Source: Maratus speciosus
Taxonomy: Eukaryota; Arthropoda; Arachnida; Araneae; Salticidae
DNA length: 64,000 nt
Assembly: GCA_963932465.1 (NCBI GenBank)
Contig: OZ010799.1
Span: forward strand, 160,762,761 to 160,826,760
Reading direction: 5' to 3'
Position 1 is the first letter of the stretch. Every line of letters starts with the position of its first letter. The notes under the pieces are model-generated. The model was not told the DNA's origin and did not search any database. It saw nothing but the letters and a program-made list of their open reading frames with translations. Made by a program: the position numbers and the translations under genes. Shown one piece after another: positions 23,531 through 34,640 of the stretch.

Positions 23531-24289
23531 TCGTTTTACTAACAAAAGAGTTTGTATTTAAGATACATACATGTGTAGCTTTAGAAAGGAGGCTTCGAGT
23601 TTGATTATTCTGTTTTTGGAAAACTGGGCTGACAATTGAAAAATGTTTCTGCCAAAGAAGCATCAGCACTTCAATAAAAATCTACAAAAATAAAAAATGA
23701 CAATTTTTGGAAAATTTCTTAGCATCTATCGATCTTAGAAGACAACTGAAATTCATCTCACTATATGGCAGATTTTTTAAAAATTATTTTCACGATATTC
23801 CACTGCCTTTATTATATGATTTAACATATAAATTTAATACTAAATTATTCAACTCAAAACTGCCATTGTTCGCGCATTTGCAGTTAAAAATTATTTTACA
23901 CAAATTATACAAATATTCATATTTCATCAAATATTTAACATATTTAAATTATAAATCCAATGAATTGTTTCTACTCTAATTTGTGAAGTTGTTTTAAAGT
24001 GTCTGTAAATTTTGTTGTTAATTCTGCTTGCTATTACGTTATATGTTGTGGCCATCAAAAAACTTTATTATATGTTACGTTAATACATTCATTTAAGTAG
24101 CACTAACTTAGCCAACAATCTACGATGCAGAGAGTATTTCTTTTAATTTAATGCGGAGTTACAGTGTTTGTATAGCACCTTGATTTTGAATAACAATAAT
24201 TTCTAAAGGTTTTTTCGGAATTACTTTTCTAAGATTAAATAAGTGAAAGAAAACTTTGAGAAAATACTGTTGTGCAATTTCAGGGGACT
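23531..24289. other. No feature recognised
   Basis: AT-rich. A 90-codon plus frame at 23707-23979 has no recognisable domain and a composition expected of AT-rich non-coding DNA. Confidence 0.4.
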
Positions 24290-25150
24290 GTACAAACCTT
24301 TAAAAATATCCGGCTACGACAGCCGCCATTTTTCTTTCAGCGCTCAGAAGCCTAACTTGCAGTAGTTCGCCTTATCGGGAAAATTTCAATGTGATTCTCA
24401 TATTTCCTTGAAGTATATAAAATTTTATGCACGTTGTTGCACTATTCCTTAGTCCACACGCTGATGAATTATCCGGACCCATGATCACCACTCGTACAGA
24501 CTTCGAAAAATATTATTTTATTTGATATGCTGCCACAACCTGTATAAATATGTGACATCGGACACGATGTGAGAATGATTATCAAAAATGCTAAACTTAT
24601 TCAATTAATATTAAAGAAAAATTTATTTACAAATTATTTACATAGAGACAAAACGTTACTTACATTTAAAGTCTCAGATATAGGCGATCCGGACCGATAC
24701 TAAGTTATATAACAAATACCGTTCAACGTGCTAGGTCAACTTATTAAAATACACCATTTCCTTCTCACCCTACGGTATGTCATTAGGTTTATCGGAGAAC
24801 CACACAGGACCCGTACACTCAGGACTTAAACACTTTCCTGCAACTCACTACGCTCCACTCCATAAAACTCAACCAAAAACACTATCCAACCTCACGTCTC
24901 AAGCTTTTCGCCATAACTCCTCCGTTTCTCTCTCAACCAAGACGAATCTGGAGCTTCCTTCCTGCCCACATGGAACCTCCTCTTATCAAAAACTTTCCCC
25001 TTCCCGTGGCGTCCACTATGCAACCAGATAGTCCGTTAACTTCTTTGTTTGCCTTATCTGGGGTATGCGTTCTTGAACAGACAAGGAAACTGGAATTCGT
25101 TGACACAATAAAGCTTGTTCCTACAGTATTATCTAACTAAAATAGCTCGG
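24290..25150. other. GC-richer block, possible solo LTR or retroelement remnant
   Basis: This is clearly less AT-rich than its flanks, with many C-rich phrases between 24770 and 25020. On the minus strand it has TATAAA-like and AATAAA-like stretches, in the order expected of an LTR. I could not find a matched pair of LTRs, a target duplication or any pol motif, so the LTR reading is a guess. The 84-codon frame at 24777-25031 has no recognised domain. Confidence 0.25.
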
Positions 25151-25379
25151 ATCAAATTCAAAATAAGGAAAAATATTACCTTAAACCCTAAGTACGCAGA
25201 AAGTGATACACATGCAGTACAATAGATAAGTAAAAAGATAACATCAGATAATAGTAGCCTTAATTAGTTACATGCTCATTAGCGTCAGGAGCCTGGCGCA
25301 TGTTATATTCGTTTCCCAAAACATCCTAAAATATGTATGATGATAAAGCACAAATAACGTTTCTTTTTTTGTATACAGT

Positions 25380-25800
25380 CTGTTTCACTCTTTATTATTC
25401 AAATCTAAATATATCATCATTCTACATTTATGACTTCTATAACCGAAATCTCTCTTTCAAATGAAAATGTTACGTAAAGCATTCAGATAAATATCATCTT
25501 GCACGGTAAATAGAAAATGGTCCATAAAAGCTGAAACCCGATAACGCTGCTGTTTGTATGAATGGAATTGAAGTTCTTTTTTGAAATAGTAAGTGATATC
25601 CAGGAAAAGCGTAAATAAAAGTCTCAGAATTGAGATGCTAGAATATTTGTTTAGATACATATTACATAACATTACTATTTCTAGACATAAAATAGAAGTT
25701 TGTTTCCTAAACCATTAGTAATGTTAGGAGAAATCCAAAATGCCAGAATAGGAAGTTTGAATGGAGATTGCATAATATTTTTAGCATGTTTTATGTGATA
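25380..25800. repeat. Diverged satellite-family unit
   Basis: The order of phrases 'aaatctaaatatatcat', 'cattcagataaatatcat', 'cacggtaaatagaaaatgg' and 'gaaacccgataac' matches the units near 9700 and 13000. No gene is seen. Confidence 0.55.
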
Positions 25801-25965
25801 AACGTTGAATATAATACGCATTCAACAATAAATGTATCATCATTTTGTAATTAACAAGAACGAAAACTATGCATCACGGTAGGATTAGCAAACACTTTCC
25901 TTTGTCATCGTAATAGTATTAAGAAATTTCACTTTATCCATGCAAAGAAATCTGGCGTCTAAATA

Positions 25966-26739
25966 CAGTAAAACCTCCCTAAAGCGACCGCGTTCCGTTC
26001 CATTAAAATTTGGTCGCTCCGAGAAGTGATCTCTTAATGGAGGTCATGTTTAAATCTAGATTTTAATTGTTGAAAAAGGGTAACAAAAATGATATTAAAA
26101 TTTATTTTTCACATTATGTAAAAATATGAAAATTTAAGTATCAAAACAAAATTTAATTACATAAGTTAATAAGTGCAGAGTTTAAAAAATGAATACATTG
26201 ACGTTTGCTTTGATTTTAAGGTTTTTATCTTCTGTAACATTTATTTCCATGTACCTTCGAAGTTCAGTAAATAAACGCAACTTTTTTTTTTTTTTTGGTC
26301 GGGAACAATTTATGACGATTTCATTAATTTATCTATTTCTTTGAGAGTTTCCTGACAGAATGCGGCAGGGGAGTTTATTGACCGTCATCCTTACTTTGTC
26401 ATCAAAGTTAAATTGATTGCCTAAAAAGGCACAAAGGGGCTTAAACACTTGAAAGTTAAAGGGAAAAAAATTCTAAACTTACTTTAGACGTTTGATGAAT
26501 ATTGCGCTCTCCGAATTATTATTCTAATAAAACCTTCTTCAAGCGACCCGGAAAAAGCGGAATTTGTTTCATTTTCTTCAAAGAAATTGGTCGCTCATGG
26601 AGGGAATTCAACTGCGGTGGTCTCTGAATAGAGGTAATATTAGTGTTGAGCCTATGGGAATAAATTTCGTTCGAAGAAACGATGGTCGTTTAGGGAGGTG
26701 GTCGCTTAATGGAGGTAGCCGCACAGGGAGATTTCAGTG
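25966..26739. mobile_element. pogo/Tigger-like MITE
   Basis: TA flanks both sides (25964-25965 and 26740-26741). The inverted ends start CAGTAAAACCTCCCTAAAGC and, on the other strand, CACTGAAATCTCCCTGTGCG. Subterminal repeats of 'gtcgct' with 'ggagg' occur near both ends. CAGT(A/G)-type ends with TA duplication are typical of pogo/Tigger relatives. No transposase remains. Confidence 0.8.
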
Positions 26740-26900
26740 TAATTACATTGAAAAAAAACAACGTAGTAAAAATCCGTTTACATCAATTGCTGTCCATAGC
26801 CGTTAATGAACGCGTATTTATTCCTGAAACCCTGTATTTAATTTGCACTGCTCATCAGGGTTGTCACAGTTTAAACCAAGTGGTTTTAACCATGGTTTAA

Positions 26901-27494
26901 GGGGGGTAGGATACCTTTGAACGCGTCGAAAAGTAAAAAATATCCTTATGTTCCAAGCTTCAAAACTTGTGTAATAAGTCAAAAATAAAAATCAAACTTC
27001 ATTTAAATATAAAGCTTATATTTAAATTTATATTTAAAAATATATGTATACTTGTAAATTCCTAAATAAATATTGAAATGATAAGTTTAAAAATATGTGA
27101 TAATAAGTGAAAAAAATCTTGCGCTCATGATAAAATCTGAAAATATGCATATAAAGAGGAAATTTTGGTGAAAATAAATACATCATAGTGCTACCTTTAT
27201 ACTAAACCTAGAATATTTGTAAAAAATATTGACTAAATTAAAAAATTAACAAAAAATTAAAAATTTTCACTTAAGAAATATTTTCAAAGTACAAATACAA
27301 AAAAATAATGAAATCTTCCATTTTTCTGGTTTTAAGTTGTAGGTAATACAGAAATGAATATACGGTAAAACTTTCTTTTGATTGTCATGCATAGTTTTTT
27401 AGTAACACTGCGCGCAGTATCAAAATTCATCATTTTGAATAAACGCAGCGCAAAGTTTAATTATCCTATGTAGTTTTAAAGGTATCCTACCCCC
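26901..27494. mobile_element. TTAA-flanked MITE (piggyBac-like), GGGGGGTAGGATACC ends
   Basis: TTAA lies at 26897-26900 and 27495-27498. The ends GGGGGGTAGGATACCTTTGA and its mirror are nearly perfect over about 22 bp. The flanks beyond TTAA also form a short palindrome (GGTTTAAACC when the element is removed). The interior is AT-rich without a frame. Confidence 0.75.
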
Positions 27495-27498
27495 TTAA

Positions 27499-28270
27499 AC
27501 CAATTGGTTTTTTTAGAATAAATATAATGTAATATTTTCTCTTTTTGTTATTTTAGTGTTTTAAATTATTGATAGAAGCAATTTCTACTTTTAACACATC
27601 ATCTCAGCAGTCAACATGAGACATAACGAGTTTAGCTCATGTTTCTATGCATGCAGAATGAAAATTAGAATGTGCAGATGAACGTGCCTGGTGCCCTAAA
27701 GATTTATCTTAAAACATCTGAAATTAGAAAAAATAAAATAGATAAATCCTATTCTATATTTAACATAAAATATTTTCATTTAAAAAAAGCAGATTATTTA
27801 AAGCAGTTAATAACAAAATACAATGATCTTTAAGATTTTGTTCAAGTTGTAAAAGAAATTTTTTTGGATTGAGGGAGATTATCCTTAAAGAATTTAGAAG
27901 AATAACTTAAGATATGACGATGAATGACACAGCTTGCAAAAAAGGAGTACTAGTTATAGCATTTCAATAATACCAGTCAATTTTTTTTGTTACTTGTTGA
28001 ATCTATTGATAAAAAATATTGACTTGGACAGTTAGAGCTATCTCTCATAAAACAAAATAACCAGAAGTATTTGAACAGTAAAATAAACGGTCAAGTGCAA
28101 GTATTACTCTCACTCTGAGGGTTCCGTGCAAGAAATATGTGAATTACTAACTGTATTATAAAAAAAAATCGTTGCTAAAAGAATAATAAGAGTTTGTAAA
28201 AAACTATACAACGTAGGGTAGGTTATAGTTGTATATACTCAGGGATCTATTTAGGAAGAAATTGGGTTCT
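27499..28270. other. No feature recognised
   Basis: AT-rich, no element ends or domains seen. Confidence 0.4.
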
Positions 28271-28274
28271 TTAA

Positions 28275-28450
28275 AGGACCCTTCACAAAATTTTTCATTT
28301 TAAAACAGGCCCTTCACAAAATTTTTCATCTCAAAACAGGGCCCTTTTTTAAAACTTTTCACCTTAAAAAAGGACCCTTCACAAAATTATTTGTCTTAAA
28401 AATAGGCCTTTAAAAAAATCTTCCAGCTATAAATTAAACTTTTCACCAAT
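28275..28450. repeat. Short tandem repeat, ~38-40 bp unit, four eroding copies
   Basis: The phrase 'ccttcacaaaatttttcat' followed by 'ttaaaacagg' recurs about every 40 bp and degrades toward the right. No coding potential is evident. Confidence 0.75.
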
Positions 28451-28800
28451 TTAATCATTTAAAAGTAAAATGCGACCTGTCACTTTTACATATATAAAGA
28501 AAATATATGTATTTTACATGCATATATCTTCTTAAAAAATATAAAAAAGAACCTGAGTATAACGTTAATTTCAAATTCACATAATTAGGACTAGATTTTT
28601 CACAAATGTAAAAAAGCTCATCAAAATTTCCCCAAAACAGGACCCTGAGAGAAAAGTATGGACAGACCTCTGATACTAGAAAAGTATGAATGGGTATGCC
28701 ATAAAAGTTCAAAGAGATATAAAGCCTAAATAATATCAAATATTACTATTCTGTATAACCCTTTTTTTAATCTTATCCTAATCTGTTTATGATGAACTTA

Positions 28801-28897
28801 ATTCGGTACTGACAATAAAAGTAGTGCATATTTAAACTTCATTTGGCATTTCATAAAACTAAATTGAGCGTAGTAACAATCTTTTATTTTTACAGTG
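28801..28897. mobile_element. Right-end fragment of the CACTGTAAAA family
   Basis: It matches 30960-31069, including 'tcatttggcatttcataaa', and ends TTTTTACAGTG followed by TA. The rest of the element is missing. Confidence 0.7.
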
Positions 28898-29025
28898 TAT
28901 CTAAAACAAAATCCTTGTTCAAAGTTTAAACTTGGCATTGTGCTAAGAGCACTTCGAAAGGAGGTCGCAAAGTTACAACGCCGCCTTGGTCTGTGTCGCG
29001 TTTTTCCAGATAGGTTTTTAATTAA

Positions 29026-29306
29026 CTTTTAAAGACACGGGAGGCGTATAGAGATATCCACCCAATGCAAACTAGTCGAGAATCCCATAGTATTTATGTG
29101 ATTAATTCTAATTAAATTAGTCTGTTTTTAACAATTTGACATTTATTGCTGTTATGCTGCTACTGGGCATTGCATAACAAAATGCATCATTAAAAGTTGT
29201 TATGTACGCTTTAAAAGCCGATGGCACATAGAGTATTTGTCATCATGTATATCCAAACCGTATATCCTGTCATTATGTATATCCAAACCCTCCGTGTCTT
29301 TAAGGG
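29026..29306. mobile_element. TTAA-flanked MITE (piggyBac-like), CCCTTAAAGACACGG ends
   Basis: TTAA lies at 29022-29025 and 29307-29310. The right end mirrored reads CCCTTAAAGACACGGAGG; the left reads CTTTTAAAGACACGGGAGG. The first eight bases match those of the 3592/31497 family, though the rest differs. A 23 bp phrase, 'tcatgtatatccaaacc.tat' type, is tandemly duplicated near the right end. Confidence 0.75.
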
Positions 29307-29848
29307 TTAACATGTCGGCTATTTACGGACGATTTTTTTCGAAAATTATTATCAAGAATGCTTTTATACTTCTGCTACGAAAGGTACTATCAGCGCATCT
29401 CAACACCTATGATGGATGCCCACAAATCGACACTTGTGTGTAACAGAAAAATGCGCTTTTCTCAAAAACTATGTGACCTAGGCTAATCGCTATAATTTAC
29501 CTGCAAGGTTTAAGTTAACGTCTACTACCTCTAATTTGTTTTTATAATTTTAGTTTGAGTTGATTCTTATATATGTAGAGGGAGGGACATATTTTTTCCC
29601 TACATTTCCGACGATATCTCTGCAACTATAATACCTAAAATTAAAAGAAATGTATTTTTGAGTTCAGCGTTACGAAAGCTTTCCCACGATACTTTACTTG
29701 ATATACAATGAAAAGATTTTTATTTCAAGTAGCTTGATTAGCCCTTCTCCATTTTTCCTTAATATATTTGTGAATGTTTAATAATTTGTAAATGTAAGGT
29801 TCAATAGTCTTTATTACTTCCCCCAATTTGAACTTTCCACGTTCCATA

Positions 29849-31069
29849 CACTGTAAAAAATATTTGCCTTACTTTACACCAAAAAGGGTGGCAACTAAGT
29901 TGCCACCCCAAGTGGTGTAATGAAATTCCATTTGTAAACTGGTGTAATGAGCCACCAGCTATCAAATGGTGTAAACAAACACCACTTTTAGTAGCAACTT
30001 AGTTGATACCCTTTTTGGTGTAAAGTCACGCTACTGCTTATCTGGTGTAAAGTCACACTACTGCTTATTTGGTTTGCACTTTAACAGTAAAATAAAAAAC
30101 AATTTAAAGATTACATTTTAAATCTAATGCAACCATAATGTACAATAAATAGTTTCACGCAAAGAGGCTGCTAAACATTATTTTAACTGCGATAATTTAT
30201 TATCTCAATTAATCATTTATTTTAAATATTTTACTTTTGGTAAACAACGAAATTTCCTCTTCTAACTGAAAAATCGAAAAATGTCAACTTTTGAAACGCT
30301 CAGTAAATACACAAAAAATGTTCAAAACTTTTAAAACTAGATAGAATCTTGAAGCTTAAGCTTTAAATGAGCTGAATATCACATTAGGTTTTCAGAAAAA
30401 GTTAGTTTTTGTAGTTAGAAAAGCTTAAGTATATCGTTGTTTACGTAATGTATTTCCTATATGAAAACGAAAGTTGTAATCCTAAAAACGATACTTTTTA
30501 ATATGGCTCGCAAATAGTTAAAACTTATTGAAAACTTAAAATTCTTGGTTAAAAAATAATCTACGATCTTTACTTTAGTTGAATCGAACATTATTTTAAA
30601 GTTAACAAGCGGAATTTATTGTATACTAAGCGTCTCAAAAGTGACAAAAATGCCAAAATTTGAAAATGGTACCAATACAAAGTAGGTTGAATTCATATAC
30701 TCATAAAATCATAAATATAGCAGCTAGAGATACATAGGGGGTATAAAAATGTTGGAAAATGATTGGGAATTTTTCAAAAATATGAAGTTAAACATAAGTT
30801 TTAAGTTCTTACCCTATTCCGAAGAAAATAGCCAAAGAATACATTCAAAATGGCGGACTCAATCATGTGTCGTTTAAAAACTTTACACTCGAACTGGTGT
30901 TCGGTTTCCACAATTTCTTTAAAAGATTAAAATTAAACCGTTTTGAGTGTATCGTGACACTTTATTCGGTGTTTGCACCAAACTTAGAGTATATTTAATC
31001 CTCATTTGGCATTTCATAAACTCAAATTAAGCATAACTATAGTCCCTTTTTTTACAGTGTAGTTTACGA
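29849..31069. mobile_element. TA-flanked transposon, CACTGTAAAAAA ends
   Basis: TA lies at 29847-29848 and 31070-31071. The inverted ends are CACTGTAAAAAA and TTTTTTTACAGTG. A subterminal region carries nested short palindromes around 'gggtggcaactaagttgccaccc' and 'tggtgtaa' repeats on both strands. No transposase frame is seen in 1.2 kb. Superfamily is uncertain beyond the TA duplication. Confidence 0.75.
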
Positions 31070-31071
31070 GT

Positions 31072-31496
31072 AAAATGGCTGTGACAGACAGACAGACAAA
31101 CAGACAGACAGGAGTGACCTTATAATGGTTCCGTTTTTACTTTTTATGTAAGGAACCCTAAAAATTAACAATCACAGAATAATATATTGTATTAATGAAA
31201 ATGCATCAAATAATTATTGATTATCATATTATTAATTAAACGATTCTTCATATAATTTTCAAGGTATCAATGTTTCACTATGTAGAGCAGTTTATTCTTT
31301 AAAAATAAGACATAGCTGTTAATAATAATAATAAATTAGAAATGATTTCGTTTTCTACATAATTGTCTGCAACTATTTAATTTGAATATTTTCAATTGAA
31401 GTTATGTTACTTGCATAATATCCAACAGTGTTTATTTTATCAACAGATATGCATATGCATGTAATAGGAAATTATATTTCAAAGAACCCGGATTAA
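31072..31496. other. Repeat flank with (GACA)n tract
   Basis: A (GACA)n tract at 31084-31110 is followed by 'atggttccgttttta...ggaacccta', a phrase type that ends many arthropod dispersed repeats. Nothing else is seen before the TTAA at 31493. Confidence 0.4.
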
Positions 31497-31912
31497 CCCT
31501 TAAATGCCTGATTTTTCAAAAATCATTGTAATAATGTTTTTCGGCTTCCATTTTTTAAATAAATCATTTGAAAAATACTTTTAAAAGACATATTTTATTT
31601 TAAGTATAGTTTACGGCTAAAAAACAGTTTAAAAATTAATCGACAATACTGGTGTTTAATTGAAAAAATAATTTCACTTGATAAAATTATATAATATTAA
31701 ACCCACAAGAATTTTAGGAACTATAATAAGAAATAAATTTTACTTGCTCACTGCAGGTCAAAATAGGGTATTTCGCAAACTTCCAAACAAAACAAAAAGA
31801 ACAAGAAGCAACAATTGAAAAAATAAATCTATCTTTATTAGATTATTTTAACACAATTATTGTAATTGGTAAACAAATCATAATAGATGTAAATTTCCAA
31901 CTGGGCGAAAAA

Positions 31913-31987
31913 TGTCCGGACCCAGATTCGAACCCGGGATCTCCTGGCTGAAGCCGCCAGTGCTCTGCCATCTGAGCTATCCCGGAC
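31913..31987 (-). tRNA. tRNA-like segment, array copy 1
   Basis: It folds as a full cloverleaf: acceptor GTCCGGG/TCCGGAC, D arm AGCTCAG...AGAGC, anticodon stem CTGGC/GCCAG with loop GGCTTCA, and T loop TTCGAAT. The anticodon position reads CTT (Lys type), but base 33 is G rather than the invariant U, so it is unlikely to be a working tRNA. This copy has one T-arm difference from the others (CCAG instead of CAAG on the plus strand). It probably supplies pol III A and B boxes. Confidence 0.7.
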
Positions 31988-32189
31988 GATTCTGGTCGAA
32001 CTTTTTCACCCAGCTAACCTTGAAGATTACAGCATCTGGTCTGAAACCTGGTTCAGCTCAACAGAATAAATCCCAGGTAATGGAACTCCGGAAATCGCTG
32101 GATGCGAAATTACACTAGATTATTTTAACACAATTATTGTAATTGGTAAACAAATCATAATAGATGTAAATTTCCAACTGGGCGAAAAA

Positions 32190-32264
32190 TGTCCGGACCA
32201 AGATTCGAACCCGGGATCTCCTGGCTGAAGCCGCCAGTGCTCTGCCATCTGAGCTATCCCGGAC
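32190..32264 (-). tRNA. tRNA-like segment, array copy 2
   Basis: It lies exactly 277 bp from copy 1 in the same orientation. Cloverleaf and loop are as in copy 1, with G-U pairs in the T stem. Confidence 0.65.
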
Positions 32265-32414
32265 GATTCTGGTCGAACTTTTTCACCCAGCTAACCTTGA
32301 AGATTACAGCATCTGGTCTGAAACCTGGTTCAGCTCAACAGAATAAATCCCAGGTAATGGAACTCCAGAAATCGCTGGATGCGAAATTACACTAGATTAT
32401 TTTAAATATTATTT

Positions 32415-32484
32415 GGATAGCTCAGATGGCAGAGCACTGGCGGCTTCAGCCAGGAGATCCCGGGTTCGAATCTTGGTCCGGACA
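32415..32484 (+). tRNA. tRNA-like segment, array copy 3, 5'-truncated at the inversion point
   Basis: It lacks the first five bases of the acceptor stem; the sequence before it is 'tttaaatattattt'. It marks the head-to-head junction where the orientation of the array flips. Confidence 0.65.
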
Positions 32485-32686
32485 TTTTTCGCCCAGTTGG
32501 AAATTTACATCTATTATGATTTGTTTACCAATTACAATAATTGTGTTAAAATAATCTAGTGTAATTTCGCATCCAGCGATTTCTGGAGTTCCATTACCTG
32601 GGATTTATTCTGTTGAGCTGAACCAGGTTTCAGACCAGATGCTGTAATCTTCAAGGTTAGCTGGGTGAAAAAGTTCGACCAGAATC

Positions 32687-32761
32687 GTCCGGGATAGCTC
32701 AGATGGCAGAGCACTGGCGGCTTCAGCCAGGAGATCCCGGGTTCGAATCTTGGTCCGGACA
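32687..32761 (+). tRNA. tRNA-like segment, array copy 4
   Basis: Full-length 75-base cloverleaf with the CTT anticodon position and G at position 33, as in the other copies. Confidence 0.65.
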
Positions 32762-32963
32762 TTTTTCGCCCAGTTGGAAATTTACATCTATTATGATTTG
32801 TTTACCAATTACAATAATTGTGTTAAAATAATCTAGTGTACTTTCGCATCCAGCGAATTCTGGAGTTCCATTACCTGGGATTTATTCTGTTGAGCTGAAC
32901 CAGGTTTCAGACCAGATGCTGTAATCTTCAAGGTTAGCTGGGTGAAAAAGTTCGACCAGAATC

Positions 32964-33038
32964 GTCCGGGATAGCTCAGATGGCAAAGCACTGGTGGCTT
33001 CAGCCAGGAGATCCCGGGTTCGAATCTTGGTCCGGACA
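32964..33038 (+). tRNA. tRNA-like segment, array copy 5, with stem changes
   Basis: It differs from the consensus by AGAGC to AAAGC in the D arm and CTGGC to CTGGT in the anticodon stem. Both weaken the fold, and neither is compensated. Confidence 0.65.
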
Positions 33039-33240
33039 TTTTTCGCCCAGTTGGAAATTTACATCTATTATGATTTGTTTACCAATTACAATAATTGTGT
33101 TAAAATAATCTAGTGTAATTTCGCATCCAGCGATTTCTGGAGTTCCATTACCTGGGATTTATTCTGTTGAGCTGAACCAGGTTTCAGACCAGATGCTGTA
33201 ATCTTCAAGGTTAGCTGGGTGAAAAAGTTCGACCAGAATC

Positions 33241-33315
33241 GTCCGGGATAGCTCAGATGGCAGAGCACTGGCGGCTTCAGCCAGGAGATCCCGGGTTCGA
33301 ATCTTGGTCCGGACA
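33241..33315 (+). tRNA. tRNA-like segment, array copy 6
   Basis: Full-length copy identical in plan to copy 4. Confidence 0.65.
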
Positions 33316-33517
33316 TTTTTCGCCCAGTTGGAAATTTACATCTATTATGATTTGTTTACCAATTACAATAATTGTGTTAAAATAATCTAGTGTAATTTCG
33401 CATCCAGCGATTTCTGGAGTTCCATTACCTGGGATTTATTCTGTTGAGCTGAACCAGGTTTCAGACCAGATGCTGTAATCTTCAAGGTTAGCTGGGTGAA
33501 AAAGTTCGACCAGAATC

Positions 33518-33592
33518 GTCCGGGATAGCTCAGATGGCAGAGCACTGGCGGCTTCAGCCAGGAGATCCCGGGTTCGAATCTTGGTCCGGACA
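33518..33592 (+). tRNA. tRNA-like segment, array copy 7
   Basis: The last copy. It is followed by only about 24 bp of unit sequence before the right target-site duplication. Confidence 0.65.
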
Positions 33593-34046
33593 TTTTTCGC
33601 CCAGTTGGAAATTTACATCTATCTTTATTCTTAAACAGCACACGTGTTGCCATCTGCATGTTGAAAATCGATTTAATAATATCTTCAGAATGTATTTTAT
33701 TGGCAACATTAGGCATTTTAGCTTCAATATTATTTTAATAGTATTTTAGAGCCTAAATTGGGTATGTTGCCGAAAAGCAAACCAGGCATTTAAGGGTTAA
33801 ACCAAAAAACCTGTTTTTTTTACACTTTTTTTTGCCAACCCTGCTGCTCATCAAATACTAAAAAGTTTTGAAATGGATATCACAATTGAAAATGCTCATT
33901 CAGGTATTTTCTCACATATTGATTCCTGTAACCGAATTATTTTGAGTTTATTTGTAAATAAAAGATATTTTTGCACGCAACAGTCATATAGAAAACATGT
34001 TGTAATGAAACTAAGTAACGCAAATCAATTTTATTATGTTTGAAAT

Positions 34047-34640
34047 AATGTAACAGCATTACTATAAACTGCAAATATTTTCCCCCATAATTCATAATGT
34101 AATGGAAATAGTTTCTGTGTCACTGTAAAGGAAATGTAAATGATATTTACAGCACAGTCCATGGAAAACATGTCCCCACCCACTTCAATAATGTAATAAG
34201 TTTATAATAATGTAACATCATTACTATAAACTACAATAATTTTCCCCCATAGATCAAAATGTAATGGAAATAATTTCTGCGTCACTGTAAAGGAAATATA
34301 AATGATACTTACTGCACAGTCTATAGAAAGCAGGTTCCCACCCACCTCAGTAATGTAATAAGTTTATAGTAATGTAACATCATTACTACAAACTGCAAAA
34401 ATTTCCCCCCTTAGATCATAATGTAATGGAAATAGTTTCTGCGTCACTGTAAAAGAAATATAAATGATATTTACACTACAGTGTATAGAAATCATGTCCC
34501 CACCCACCTCAATAATGACTTAAATTTCTTAATAATTGAATTATTGTAATGTCAACAAAATGCATCTGGAACGATTTTTCCTGTATACCATAATGTAATG
34601 GAATTCTTTTGTTTGTCCCTGTAAACTATGTTCAATATCA
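34047..34640. repeat. Tandem repeat, 162 bp unit, three and a half copies
   Basis: The phrase AATGTAACAGCATTACTA or a variant starts at 34047, 34209 and 34371 (exact 162 bp steps), with a diverged fourth at about 34548. Each unit contains 'aatgtaatggaaatagtttctg.gtcactgtaaa'. Related single units occur near 41500 and 45720, ending in a 'ggac(aga c)n' tract near 41690 and 45900. Confidence 0.85.

Larger units (their letters stand above)
31840..33616. mobile_element. Head-to-head tandem array of 277 bp tRNA-bearing units with 13 bp target duplication
   Basis: The unit repeats at exactly 277 bp. Two units run in one direction (tRNA-like segment on the minus strand), then the direction flips at about 32391-32415 and four full plus one truncated unit run the other way. 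The array is flanked by atctatctttatt (31827-31839 and 33617-33629). The homologous unoccupied site exists in the element at 3592-5837. Units are more than 98% alike by eye, so the array is young or homogenised. The identical 68-codon frames in each unit are antisense translations of the tRNA-like segment plus tail and are not genes. It could be a retrozyme-like or Penelope-mobilised element; that is an inference. Confidence 0.8.
31497..33796. mobile_element. piggyBac-like non-autonomous transposon, copy B, carrying a tRNA-bearing array
   Basis: TTAA lies at 31493-31496 and 33797-33800, with ends CCCTTAAATGCC and GGCATTTAAGGG. The outer ~340 bp on the left and ~180 bp on the right match copy A (3592-5837) in reverse orientation. 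Its middle is occupied by the tandem array 31840-33616. Copy A near 5480-5500 shows the site without the array. Copy A keeps extra interior sequence that this copy lacks. Confidence 0.85.

Noticed and set aside
24290..25150. A solo LTR
   Set aside because: Composition and signals are suggestive, but I found no TG...CA ends with a target duplication and no second LTR, so it is listed only as a low-confidence block.
31913..33592. A cluster of functional tRNA-Lys genes
   Set aside because: The fold is good, but position 33 is G instead of U in all copies, one copy is truncated and one has uncompensated stem changes. The copies are part of a mobile array.
31912..33716. Seven nearly identical ~68-codon frames starting MSGPRFEPGISWLKPP
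   Set aside because: They are antisense readings of the tRNA-like segment and the unit tail, repeated because the DNA repeats. The EPGISWL phrase is a typical false translation of tRNA T and anticodon arms.
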